DNA from: an uncultured Veillonella sp.
GTDB lineage: Bacteria; Bacillota; Negativicutes; Veillonellales; Veillonellaceae
Length of the DNA: 64,000 bases
Reading direction: 5' to 3'
NCBI GenBank assembly: GCA_900550455.1
Contig: URSE01000001.1
Coordinates: 13,702 to 77,701, forward strand
Made by a program: the position numbers and the translations under genes
The notes under the pieces: generated by a model
Told to the model about the DNA's origin: nothing
Database searches by the model: none
The model's input: the letters and a program-made list of their open reading frames with translations, nothing else
Shown: positions 54,164-62,419 of the stretch, one piece after another
Numbering within the stretch: the first letter of the stretch is position 1
How the letters are laid out: each line of letters opens with the position of its first letter

Positions 54164-54982
54164 ATGAAAACAGTACAAGTTGGTGATGTAACAATTGGTG
54201 GAGGTAAAGGCCTCTTTCTCTTGGCAGGGCCTTGTGTTATTGAAGACCCTGAGAGAACTCTTGAAATAGGCCGCCGGACTAAAGGCATTTGCCAGAAATT
54301 AGGTATTCCGTATGTATTTAAGGCTTCCTTTGATAAGGCAAACCGGTCTAGTTTTAATTCTTTCCGCGGTCCAGGCTTAGAAGAAGGGCTTAAGATCTTG
54401 GCTCATATCAAGAAAGAGTTACAGGTTCCTGTGGTATCTGATATCCATTCTATTGAACAAGTCGAACCAGCTGCAGAAGTTTTGGATATTCTTCAAATTC
54501 CAGCCTTTCTCTGCCGCCAAACAGATCTTGTATATGGAGCTGCTAAAACAGGTAAATGCGTGAATGTAAAAAAAGGACAATTTATGGCACCAAAGGATAT
54601 GGAAAATGTCCTTAACAAGATGAAAGAATCGGGCAATGAAAACCTTATGTTAACTGAACGAGGGTTTTCATTTGGCTATAATAACTTGGTTGTCGATATG
54701 CGTTCATTCCCAATTATGCGGGAATTTGATTATCCTGTAATCTTTGATGCGACCCACTCGGTGCAATTACCTGGTGGGGCCGGAACTAAGTCTTCTGGAC
54801 AGCGGGAGTTTGTACCTAATTTGGCACGAGCTGCAGTAGCCTCTGGTGTGGATGGCCTCTTCTTTGAAGTTCATGATAACCCAGAGGAAGCCCTTTCTGA
54901 TGGTCCAAACATGCTCTACTTAGACCAATTGGAAAAGGTTTTAACAGATTTGATTGCTATTGATAAGATTGTTAAAGGATAA
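54164..54982 (+). CDS. kdsA: Kdo-8-phosphate synthase
   Basis: KdsA condenses PEP with arabinose 5-phosphate to Kdo-8-phosphate. The 272-residue TIM-barrel protein has [67 protein letters not shown] (broken here), and [16 protein letters not shown]. The Cys in AGPC suggests the metal-dependent class, though metal dependence is best judged by structure-based alignment. It is followed by the other Kdo genes. Confidence 0.95.
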   Translation: MKTVQVGDVTIGGGKGLFLLAGPCVIEDPERTLEIGRRTKGICQKLGIPYVFKASFDKANRSSFNSFRGPGLEEGLKILAHIKKELQVPVVSDIHSIEQVEPAAEVLDILQIPAFLCRQTDLVYGAAKTGKCVNVKKGQFMAPKDMENVLNKMKESGNENLMLTERGFSFGYNNLVVDMRSFPIMREFDYPVIFDATHSVQLPGGAGTKSSGQREFVPNLARAAVASGVDGLFFEVHDNPEEALSDGPNMLYLDQLEKVLTDLIAIDKIVKG

Positions 54983-55030
54983 GGCTTTAGTTAGATCTTA
55001 TATAAGATTCATGACCAAGAGGATGTAGGA

Positions 55031-56002
55031 ATGACAATTTTAGAACAAGCGGCAGCAGTCCTTCAACAAGAAGCTGGTGCTATCATACAGCTCAGCAAGG
55101 ATTTAGATAGCCGTTTTGAGGATGCAGTCAATTTGATTTTGTCCATCAAGGGGCGGGTTATTTGTACAGGTATGGGTAAGTCAGGGCATATTGGCCGTAA
55201 GATTGCCGCTACTATGGCCTCTACTGGCACGCCAGCCTTCTTTGTACACCCTGGCGAAGGCCTCCATGGGGACTTGGGCATGGTGACAGAAGATGATGTG
55301 GTTTTAGCCTTCTCCAATTCTGGCGAAACCGGTGAAATCCTAGCCCTCTTGCCATCCTTACGGCGTATTGGGGCTAAGATTATCTGTGTTGTAGGCAATG
55401 AAAAGTCTACCTTGGCTAAGAACTCTGATGTTGTCCTTCATGCGGCAGTAGGGCGCGAAGCTTGTCCCCTTAATTTAGCACCTACTACATCTACTACAGT
55501 GGCCTTAGCTTTAGGGGACGCTTTGGCTATTTGCCTTTTGGAAAAGCATCATTTCCAACCAGAAAACTTTGCTGTATTCCATCCAGGTGGCTCCCTGGGT
55601 CGTAAGCTTCTTATGACTGTAGAGGCTGTGATGCATTCTGGACAAGATAATCCATGTATTGATGGTGCCAAAACCGTACGAGATGCCCTCTTTATCATGA
55701 CTGATAAAGGCTTTGGTGCTGCTAATGTAGTGGATGCAGGAGGGAAATTAATTGGCCTTGTTACAGATGGCGATGTTCGTCGCGGTCTTGATAAGGGCGA
55801 TGATTTCTTAGAGACTAAGGTAGAAGACATGATGACTAAGAACCCTAAGACAATCACACAGGATAAATTAGCAGCTGAAGCCTTACATTTAATGGAAAAA
55901 CATCAGCCTCGTCCTATTACGGTTTTGCCGGTAGTTGATGGGGAAGGTAAGTCCATAGGTATTCTTCACATTACTGACTTATTGCGTCGAGGTATAGTAT
56001 AA
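55031..56002 (+). CDS. kdsD: Arabinose-5-phosphate isomerase (KdsD/KpsF/GutQ family)
   Basis: KdsD converts ribulose 5-phosphate to arabinose 5-phosphate, the KdsA substrate. The 323-residue product has an N-terminal SIS domain (about 35-180, with GMGKSGHIGRKIAATMASTG and SNSGETGEI) and two C-terminal CBS domains (about 205-320). The end contains GLVTDGDVRRGL. Length and order of domains are standard. Its last base overlaps the first base of kdsC. Confidence 0.94.
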   Translation: MTILEQAAAVLQQEAGAIIQLSKDLDSRFEDAVNLILSIKGRVICTGMGKSGHIGRKIAATMASTGTPAFFVHPGEGLHGDLGMVTEDDVVLAFSNSGETGEILALLPSLRRIGAKIICVVGNEKSTLAKNSDVVLHAAVGREACPLNLAPTTSTTVALALGDALAICLLEKHHFQPENFAVFHPGGSLGRKLLMTVEAVMHSGQDNPCIDGAKTVRDALFIMTDKGFGAANVVDAGGKLIGLVTDGDVRRGLDKGDDFLETKVEDMMTKNPKTITQDKLAAEALHLMEKHQPRPITVLPVVDGEGKSIGILHITDLLRRGIV

Positions 56003-56523
56003 TGTATATTCAGTTGTTAGCCTTGGATGTGGATGGCGTTTTAACTGACGGCCATTTGACCTATACCTCGGAGGGAGAAGAGCTGAAAGCCTTCAATACT
56101 CTAGATGGATTAGGGCTAACTGCCTTACGGAAAGTAGGGGTACAACTAGCGATTATTACAGGACGCCGGTCAGCTATCGTAGAACGACGGGCTAAGGAGC
56201 TTCATATAGATCACCTTCATATGGGGTGCGGTAATAAGACGCAAGCCCTTATGGAAATCTGCCAAGAGCAGGGTCTAGACTTGAAACGAGTGGCCTATAT
56301 GGGGGATGACCTCAATGATTTAGGCCCTTTGAGTCATGTGGGCTTAGCCTTAGCACCAGCAAATGCCTGCGATGAAGCTAAGGCTTTAGCTTCTTATATA
56401 ACCACTAAGGTAGGTGGCCAAGGAGCTGTGCGTCAAGCAGTAGAATATATCTTACAAGCAGAAGGTAAGTGGGAGGCTATTGTTGATAGCTACCGCAATG
56501 AAGTATATGAAATAGGACAATAG
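56002..56523 (+). CDS. kdsC: Kdo-8-phosphate phosphatase
   Basis: KdsC is a small HAD-superfamily phosphatase that releases Kdo from its 8-phosphate. The 173-residue product has HAD motif I LDVDGVLTDG near residues 7-16, motif II in LAIITGRRS, the conserved Lys region, and motif III/IV GDDLNDLGPL. It is tetrameric in known cases and lacks a cap domain, which fits the length. It is coupled to kdsD by a one-base overlap (TAATG). Confidence 0.95.
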   Translation: MYIQLLALDVDGVLTDGHLTYTSEGEELKAFNTLDGLGLTALRKVGVQLAIITGRRSAIVERRAKELHIDHLHMGCGNKTQALMEICQEQGLDLKRVAYMGDDLNDLGPLSHVGLALAPANACDEAKALASYITTKVGGQGAVRQAVEYILQAEGKWEAIVDSYRNEVYEIGQ

Positions 56524-56534
56524 GGGGAGACACG

Positions 56535-57470
56535 ATGAGTAATGAATGGCAATATAAGGCCCTCAAAGGTTTGTCTTGGTTGACTTGCCGCCTCCCTTAT
56601 AGTGCAGTACTCAAAATTGGTGCTGCCTTAGGTCCTGTCTATGGTCTTATAGCAGGGAAACAAAAGAAGAGGGGCATCAAAAATGCTCAAATTGGGCTAG
56701 GTATTAGTGAAACTGAGGCTAGCCATCTCATGGACCGGCTTTTTGAGAATTTAGGGCGGTCCGCCTTAGAAATTATGTATATGCCGAATCTTACTTCCAC
56801 CTTTATCCGAGACCATATCGAAATTCGAGGCGCTTCCTATTTGGAGGACACCTTGAGTCAAGGTAAAGGGGTAGTTGTTCTTACGGCTCATGTGGGCAAT
56901 TGGGAATGGATGGCCGCTGCTCTGGCTGAAAATGGCTATCCTACAACAACTATCGTAAAAAAACAGCCAAATGCACAGTTTACTCGCCTCTTGAATGAGT
57001 ATCGGGAGGCTGCGGGTGTTGAGGTTTTTGCTCGCGGCGGGAATGAACTAATCCGAGCGGCACGGGCTCTTAAGCAAAAGAAACTCTTAGGTTTTTTAGC
57101 TGACCAAGATGGCTATATTGATGGGTTGCCGGTACCTTTCTTGGGTCAAGATTCATCTGCTGTAGTAGGTCCTGCAACCTTTGCTCAAAAATTTGGATCC
57201 CCAGTATTGCCAATTTTCATGTCTCGTGGGGAAACGGCAGATCACCATATAGTTCATGTCTTGCCACCTTTGTACTATAAGGATACAGGTAATACCGAAG
57301 TAGATATGTACCGTCTGACGGAAGAGTGCTGTCAGGTAACGGAAACTTTCATTAAGGAGCATCCTGATGAATGGCTCTGGTTCCAACATCGGTGGAATAC
57401 GAAACCACATGAAATTAACGATTTAGAACATAAAATGAGAGTAAGGGAGTTAGTGCATGAAGAAAAATAA
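56535..57470 (+). CDS. LpxL/HtrB-family lipid A acyltransferase, second copy
   Basis: This 311-residue protein is a paralogue of the enzyme at 43763. It has the N-terminal helix region, catalytic AHVGNWEW (His119, Glu124), LADQDGYIDGLPVPFLGQ and a C-terminal EHPDEWLWFQHRWNTKP. It is thus a second late acyltransferase adding a secondary chain to Kdo-lipid IVA. Its location between kdsC and lptC, after the Kdo genes, fits an enzyme that acts after Kdo addition. It overlaps the lptC start by 14 bases. LpxL and LpxM cannot be separated by reading alone. Confidence 0.9.
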   Translation: MSNEWQYKALKGLSWLTCRLPYSAVLKIGAALGPVYGLIAGKQKKRGIKNAQIGLGISETEASHLMDRLFENLGRSALEIMYMPNLTSTFIRDHIEIRGASYLEDTLSQGKGVVVLTAHVGNWEWMAAALAENGYPTTTIVKKQPNAQFTRLLNEYREAAGVEVFARGGNELIRAARALKQKKLLGFLADQDGYIDGLPVPFLGQDSSAVVGPATFAQKFGSPVLPIFMSRGETADHHIVHVLPPLYYKDTGNTEVDMYRLTEECCQVTETFIKEHPDEWLWFQHRWNTKPHEINDLEHKMRVRELVHEEK

Positions 57471-57990
57471 GAAGCTAATAGCTATTGTTGTAGCTGTTGT
57501 TGCTGTCATTGGGGGCCTCATATGGTTTCTCTTTGGGGGCGGTGAAGCTATCGTCACCGGGAGTCCCTCCGGGCGCTTGATTAATTTTTCCGGTGCCGAC
57601 CTCCGGGAAGAACAAGATGGTAAACTCATCTGGGCCTTGACGGCGGATACCATCGAGTATGATCCTAAGACAAAGGCTATCACTATGAAAAACCTCAAAG
57701 GGACCTTTAACCAAAACGATGTGGTTATGCAATTGACTGCGCCAGAGGCTACTATGTCTAGTGACCATAAGCAATTGGATATGACTGGTGGTATTCATGC
57801 GACGACTTCAGAAGGTGCTGTGTTTGATGTTGAGGCCTTGCACTTCGACAACACTAAGAAGGAATTATCCGCGTCCACACCATTTACCTTTGAAAATAAC
57901 GAGGCTATATTGACCGGTGATTCCTTAATCGCTAATATGGCCTTGCAACATATTGAAGTACATGGTCATGCGAAATTGGTTAAGAAGTAA
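57457..57990 (+). CDS. lptC: LPS export protein LptC
   Basis: LptC is anchored in the inner membrane and passes LPS from LptB2FG to the periplasmic bridge. The 177-residue protein has a single N-terminal membrane helix (about 6-25) and a beta-jellyroll with the pattern GADLREEQDGKLIWALTADTIEYD, split as GADLREEQDGKLIWAL and TADTIEYDP, typical of LptC. It starts inside the acyltransferase gene and is followed 17 bases later by lptA. Confidence 0.9.
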   Translation: MKKNKKLIAIVVAVVAVIGGLIWFLFGGGEAIVTGSPSGRLINFSGADLREEQDGKLIWALTADTIEYDPKTKAITMKNLKGTFNQNDVVMQLTAPEATMSSDHKQLDMTGGIHATTSEGAVFDVEALHFDNTKKELSASTPFTFENNEAILTGDSLIANMALQHIEVHGHAKLVKK

Positions 57991-58007
57991 GAGTGAGGAT
58001 ATAGAGA

Positions 58008-58727
58008 ATGAAAAAGATGAAAGTAGCAGCCTTGATGGCTGTGGCCGCTATGGCTTTATCAACAACAGCTTTTGCTGCTATGAGTGGAGGCAGTATTGCT
58101 ATTACGGCGGATAACTTAACCTATGATGGGATATCTGGTAAGGCTGAAGCGTCTGGTTCTGTCGTTATCACACAGGACGACAAGACTATGACTGGTGATA
58201 AGGGGTGGTATAACACCAAGACTCGAGAAGCGGACTTGTCTGGCGGCATTACTATGATTGGTAATGACATGTCTATGGCAGCCTCTTCTATTCATTCATA
58301 TGATGATGAACGCTTTACGGCAACCGGCTCTGTGCATTTGGAGCGTGGAGGCCGCCAAATCTTTGGCGATAGCGTTGACTATAATACGAAAACAGAATAT
58401 GGTACGGTGGACGGTAATGCACGTCTAATCGCCAATGGTACAACTTTGACAGCAAACCATGTAGAGGGGTGGTTCGGTCAAATTAAGGCGGTTGCTACTG
58501 GTGGGGTTACCTTCTATAATGAAGAACGAAATACTTCTGGTTCTGCCGATCATGCGGTATATACCCAAACACCGGGTCAAGACGATGGGCAAGTCCTCCT
58601 CACAGGGTCGGCCCATGTTAACCAAAATGGCAACCTCTTGGATGCGCCAGAATTGAAGGTGGAATTATCTGATAATTCCGCACAAACACAAGGTGGTCGC
58701 TCCACACTTATTATTTCTCCACGATAG
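58008..58727 (+). CDS. lptA: LPS transport periplasmic protein LptA (OstA-like)
   Basis: LptA forms the periplasmic bridge that carries LPS to LptD at the outer membrane. The 239-residue protein has a signal peptide (about 1-23, ending AFA) and OstA-type beta repeats: ITADNLTYDGISGKAEASGS, VVITQDDKTMTGDKGWYNT, and YNTKTEYGTVDGNARL. It is longer than E. coli LptA (185 residues), with more jellyroll strands. The partner LptD is not encoded in this window. Confidence 0.92.
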   Translation: MKKMKVAALMAVAAMALSTTAFAAMSGGSIAITADNLTYDGISGKAEASGSVVITQDDKTMTGDKGWYNTKTREADLSGGITMIGNDMSMAASSIHSYDDERFTATGSVHLERGGRQIFGDSVDYNTKTEYGTVDGNARLIANGTTLTANHVEGWFGQIKAVATGGVTFYNEERNTSGSADHAVYTQTPGQDDGQVLLTGSAHVNQNGNLLDAPELKVELSDNSAQTQGGRSTLIISPR

Positions 58728-58735
58728 GATAGCAC

Positions 58736-59455
58736 ATGTTTATTGAAACAAAAGACCTCGTTAAAAACTTTAAAGGGCGTAACGTTGTTAATGGCGTGAG
58801 TATTCGCGTGGATAAGGGCGATATCGTAGGTCTCTTGGGCCCTAATGGGGCCGGTAAGACAACGACTTTTTATATGATTGTTGGCATCGAACGCCCTACT
58901 AGTGGTACCATTGAAGTTGGGGGACACGATATAACAAGCCTACCACTTCATAAACGGGCTGCTGAAGGCTTGGGCTATTTGCCACAGGAAGCGTCTATCT
59001 TCCGATCAATGACCGTGGAGGATAATATCCGGTCTATGCTACAAACAACCTCATTATCCAAGGCTGATATTGATGCTAAGGTAGACGAGTTAATTGCGGA
59101 ATTCCATATTGAACATATCCGTCATCTTAAGGGGATGCAATTATCCGGTGGGGAACGGCGGCGGGTAGAAATCGCTCGTTGCCTGGCCCTGTCTCCAAAC
59201 TTTATCCTCTTGGATGAGCCTTTTGCTGGGGTCGATCCTATTGCGGTAGCGGATATTCAAGAGATTATTCGTCATGTAAAGTCTCGTGGCATTGGTATTC
59301 TTATTACGGACCATAATGTGCGGGAAACCTTGGGGATTGTTGATAAGGCCTATATCCTAGGGTCCGGTAAAATCCTATTTGAAGGGACGCCAGAAGAAAT
59401 TGTTAGCAACCCAGTGGCGCGTGATAATTACTTGGGTGAAAACTTTAAAATGTAG
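58736..59455 (+). CDS. lptB: LPS export ABC transporter ATP-binding protein LptB
   Basis: LptB is the ATPase of the LPS extraction machine. The 239-residue protein has Walker [10 protein letters not shown] near residues 39-47, the characteristic [21 protein letters not shown]-loop segment, signature [15 protein letters not shown], Walker [17 protein letters not shown] and H-loop [10 protein letters not shown]. These are diagnostic of LptB. Its stop is 10 bases before the permease start, and an RBS (aggagg) covers its end. Confidence 0.96.
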   Translation: MFIETKDLVKNFKGRNVVNGVSIRVDKGDIVGLLGPNGAGKTTTFYMIVGIERPTSGTIEVGGHDITSLPLHKRAAEGLGYLPQEASIFRSMTVEDNIRSMLQTTSLSKADIDAKVDELIAEFHIEHIRHLKGMQLSGGERRRVEIARCLALSPNFILLDEPFAGVDPIAVADIQEIIRHVKSRGIGILITDHNVRETLGIVDKAYILGSGKILFEGTPEEIVSNPVARDNYLGENFKM

Positions 59456-59465
59456 GAGGACGGCC

Positions 59466-60554
59466 ATGAGATTATTAGATAAATACATCCTTAAGGCCTT
59501 TATCGGTCCTTTTATATTTGGTATTTTTGCTTTTACATCTATTTTTATTGGGACGGGGACTCTCTTCAAAATTGCCCAATATATCACCCAGTATGGAGCC
59601 TCTCTCTGGTCTGTATCTAAGGCTTTTATACTGGCTATGCCTAAGATTGTTATCTTGACCTTCCCTATGTCGGTTCTTTTGGCATCCTTGATGACCTTCT
59701 CTCGTCTCTCTGGGACTAGTGAAATCGTCATTATGCGGGCTGGTGGTCTTAGTTTTAGACGCTTAGCAACACCTGTTTATGTGACCGCTTTGATTATATC
59801 CCTCTTTGCGGTGGGCTTTAATGAATATGTAGTGCCTGCTACTAACCATGCTTACCAACGGATTATCCGGGAAGAAATCATGCAAAAAGCTACTCCACAA
59901 TCCCAGGAACATATAGTCATTAAGTCCATGGATGGGGATGAGCTCAATACCCTCATGTATGCCAAAGAATATAATTCTACCTCTAAAAAGCTGAAACAAA
60001 TCACTGTGCAAACTTTTGATAAAGGGGTTTTACAACAGGTAGAGAATGCAGATGAAGCCGAATGGAATGGCCAATATTGGATTATGCATAAGGGTATTAT
60101 TTATGATTTGTCTGGTGGCCAAGGGGTAGAAAGGACGATGAACTTCAGCCAACAGGTTTTGCCAATTACCAAGGATCCAGATAAATTAGCGAATGAGCAA
60201 AAGGATCCAGAAGAGATGACCATTCGTGAATTGCGTCATCAAATTGCAGCCTATAAGGCGGCCTATACAAATACAAATAAACTAGAAATGGAAATGTATA
60301 AACGCATTACCATTCCTATGGCCTCCTTTATTTTTGCTCTCGTAGGGGCACCTTTGGGTCTACAAAAGAATCGGTCCTCTTCCTCTGCAGGTTTTGCCAT
60401 TTCCATTGTAGTCATCTTCATCTATTATGGTGTCATGACCTTGTCTGGCGCCTTGGGTGAAAGTGGTTCTATTCCAACCTTGTTAGCGGCTTGGCTACCT
60501 AATATCTTAGGGATTATAGCTGGTGCTTATCTCAATTATCGCGTATCAAAATAG
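59466..60554 (+). CDS. LPS export permease of the LptF/LptG family
   Basis: The 362-residue permease has three N-terminal and three C-terminal membrane helices around a periplasmic beta-jellyroll (about 130-250), with LLDKYILKAFIGPFIFGIFAF at the start (LLDKYILKAFIGPF) and IPMASFIFALVGAPLGLQ in the second half. I choose ATG 59466 because the aggagg RBS at 59455-59460 precedes it, although the frame is open from 59379 within lptB. Only one such gene lies here, where Proteobacteria have both lptF and lptG, so it may work as a homodimer with LptB or have a partner elsewhere. A terminator follows. Confidence 0.92.
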   Translation: MRLLDKYILKAFIGPFIFGIFAFTSIFIGTGTLFKIAQYITQYGASLWSVSKAFILAMPKIVILTFPMSVLLASLMTFSRLSGTSEIVIMRAGGLSFRRLATPVYVTALIISLFAVGFNEYVVPATNHAYQRIIREEIMQKATPQSQEHIVIKSMDGDELNTLMYAKEYNSTSKKLKQITVQTFDKGVLQQVENADEAEWNGQYWIMHKGIIYDLSGGQGVERTMNFSQQVLPITKDPDKLANEQKDPEEMTIRELRHQIAAYKAAYTNTNKLEMEMYKRITIPMASFIFALVGAPLGLQKNRSSSSAGFAISIVVIFIYYGVMTLSGALGESGSIPTLLAAWLPNILGIIAGAYLNYRVSK

Positions 60555-60560
60555 GGCCTT

Positions 60561-60596
60561 AAGGACGGAGACCTGTCTTCGTCCTTGTCCTTTTGT
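60561..60596 (+). terminator. Terminator after the lptF/G gene
   Basis: An 11-base arm (60561-60571) pairs with 60576-60586 over a four-base loop, with one G-T wobble, followed by a short T-rich tail. Confidence 0.7.
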
Positions 60597-60639
60597 TTCA
60601 TACTGTTTTAGTGTTTAGATTTAGGAAAGGAGGGATTGT

Positions 60640-61794
60640 ATGTTAGTGGGCCTTAAAATTTTAGCTATTATCGCCGTTATGGGTGGTATCATTGCCTATG
60701 TAGGTGATAAGATTGGTACCAAGGTGGGCAAACAGCGTATGTCCCTCTTTGGCTTACGTCCTAAATACACATCCATCGTGGTAACCATTATCACGGGTCT
60801 TATGATTGCGGCGGCTACTGTAGGGGTTCTGTCCATTTCTTCTCGATCTGTACGGACAGCCCTTTTTGGCTTAGATCAAATGTATGCCCAAATGGAAGCG
60901 CTTAATCAACAAATCGCGGCCAAGAATGAAGAACTCAAAGCAAGGCAGGCAGAAATTGATGCCCAAGCAGAACAGATGAATACTATGCAGGAAGCGGTTC
61001 AAGCATCCCAACAAGAATTGGAAGAAGTCAGAGCGGCCCGTGATGCTATGGGAGCAGACCTTCAGTCTGTTAAGGAAGCTTACCAAGAAGCGCAAGGTCG
61101 CATGGGGGACCTCGAAAAGGCGCGGAGGGTTATGGAAGACCATATTGCGGACCTTCAATTTACAGCCAAAAATTTGGAAAATAACATTACCAACCTCCGG
61201 GAGGGAACGGTTATGTTCCGAGTAGGGGAGCTGCTTTCTTCCGCTACGGTTCGACCAGGCTTGTCAGAAACTGAAGCACAGGGGGTTCTTACGGATATTC
61301 TCAATGATACTAATGGATTGATTCTTAAACGCTTTAATATAAAGGAAGAACAATCCGTCCTCTATGTGAGCCGGTCTAATATGGCTGATGCAGCAAAGCA
61401 GTTAGCTGCTGCCGATACACCTATGATGGTTCGTATTGTGGCATCAGGAAATATTATCGTCGGTGAACCTGCCATTGCGAAAATCCAAATTTTTCCACAA
61501 CGCTTGATTTACCATAAGGGCGACATTGTCTGGGTTGGAGGAATCAACGGTGGAGACAATGCACAAAATGCGGTAGTTGACTTCCTAGGTGAGGTCAATA
61601 AAAGGGCTAAAGAAAAGGGCATCATACCTGATCCATTGTCTGGAGAAGTGGGCAATGTACCAGGAGCAGAACTTTTTGAAGTCATTAACCAAGTGCGCAA
61701 TACTAATGGTCCTCTCCGAATAGAAGCCATTACGACAAAGGATACGTATTCTTCTGACACCCTTCAAATTCGTTTAAAGATTACATCCATGTAA
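60640..61794 (+). CDS. DUF3084-type inner membrane protein with coiled coil
   Basis: The 384-residue protein has two N-terminal membrane helices (about 2-21 and 46-67) joined by a basic loop with KIGTKVGKQRMSLFGLRPKYTS. A long coiled coil follows (about 78-185, rich in Ala, Gln and Glu), then a globular alpha/beta domain to the end. This matches the DUF3084 family, whose role is unknown to me. With two N-terminal helices, the coiled coil and C-terminus probably lie in the periplasm only if the N-terminus is also outside; topology is open. It sits just after the Lpt genes but behind a terminator. A strong aaaggagg RBS precedes ATG 60640. Confidence 0.75.
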   Translation: MLVGLKILAIIAVMGGIIAYVGDKIGTKVGKQRMSLFGLRPKYTSIVVTIITGLMIAAATVGVLSISSRSVRTALFGLDQMYAQMEALNQQIAAKNEELKARQAEIDAQAEQMNTMQEAVQASQQELEEVRAARDAMGADLQSVKEAYQEAQGRMGDLEKARRVMEDHIADLQFTAKNLENNITNLREGTVMFRVGELLSSATVRPGLSETEAQGVLTDILNDTNGLILKRFNIKEEQSVLYVSRSNMADAAKQLAAADTPMMVRIVASGNIIVGEPAIAKIQIFPQRLIYHKGDIVWVGGINGGDNAQNAVVDFLGEVNKRAKEKGIIPDPLSGEVGNVPGAELFEVINQVRNTNGPLRIEAITTKDTYSSDTLQIRLKITSM

Positions 61795-61801
61795 AAAAAA
61801 C

Positions 61802-61845
61802 ATACCCTCTTTACTGGTCAAGCAGTAAAGGGGGTATTACTTTAT
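61802..61845 (+). terminator. Terminator after the DUF3084 gene
   Basis: A 15-base arm (61802-61816) pairs with 61823-61837 with one wobble. A run of eight A lies just before and a T-containing tail after, so it may work in both directions. Confidence 0.75.
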
Positions 61846-61875
61846 GTAAAATTGTCTAATAGAATGCTCATCCTA

Positions 61876-61884
61876 TGGTACAAT
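61876..61884 (+). promoter_or_regulatory. Extended -10 promoter of the YqgF-like gene
   Basis: TGGTACAAT is an extended -10 element 33 bases before ATG 61917; no clear -35 is present. Confidence 0.45.
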
Positions 61885-61916
61885 AGATACTGTATTTGAT
61901 TAGGAAGGGGACGCTT

Positions 61917-62366
61917 ATGATTATTACTGATCGTCTGGACTTAGCAAACATGTTAGCTATCGATCCAGGCAATGATAAAACAGGCATAGCCCTTCTTAGT
62001 CAGGAAGGCCTCTTAGTAGCGCGGGCTATTATTAAAACTGTTAGTTTTGACCAAGAGGTCTCTAAAGTCCTTGCGATGTGCCCAGGTATAGAATCCGTTG
62101 TTTGTGGTAATGGGACTAATCACCGTAGGCTTTATCCACAAGTACAGGACTTAGCTAAGAGTAGAAACTTGCCCTGCTATCTAGCGGACGAGGCCCATAC
62201 CACAGAAGAGGCAAAAAAGCTCTACTGGGTCTTGCATCCACCGAAAGGGTTAAAACGACTTTTGCCAAAGGGGATGTTAGTTCCTCCAGAACCGGTGGAT
62301 GATATTACAGCTTATGTAATTGGTAAGCGCTGGCTGGCACATGAGCGGACTAGAGAAAAAGAATAA
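61917..62366 (+). CDS. YqgF/RuvC-fold nuclease-like protein
   Basis: The predicted 149-residue protein starts at ATG 61917 behind an aggaagggg RBS; the frame is open from TTG 61896, which lies upstream of the RBS. It has the RNase H-like opening LAIDPGNDKTGIALLS with acidic Asp16, a central VVCGNGT strand, LADEAHTTEEAKK with Glu92, and a closing PVDDITAYVIG with Asp128-129. This arrangement of acids suggests a metal-dependent nuclease or Holliday-junction-resolvase-like enzyme, related to the 16S-rRNA processing factor YqgF but divergent from it. The true substrate is unknown. It has its own promoter and is followed by a YitT-family gene. Confidence 0.7.
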   Translation: MIITDRLDLANMLAIDPGNDKTGIALLSQEGLLVARAIIKTVSFDQEVSKVLAMCPGIESVVCGNGTNHRRLYPQVQDLAKSRNLPCYLADEAHTTEEAKKLYWVLHPPKGLKRLLPKGMLVPPEPVDDITAYVIGKRWLAHERTREKE

Positions 62367-62419
62367 TTAGTTTGCAGTAAATTTTTACATAAATAGGTAT
62401 ATTGTATATAGGAGTCTAT

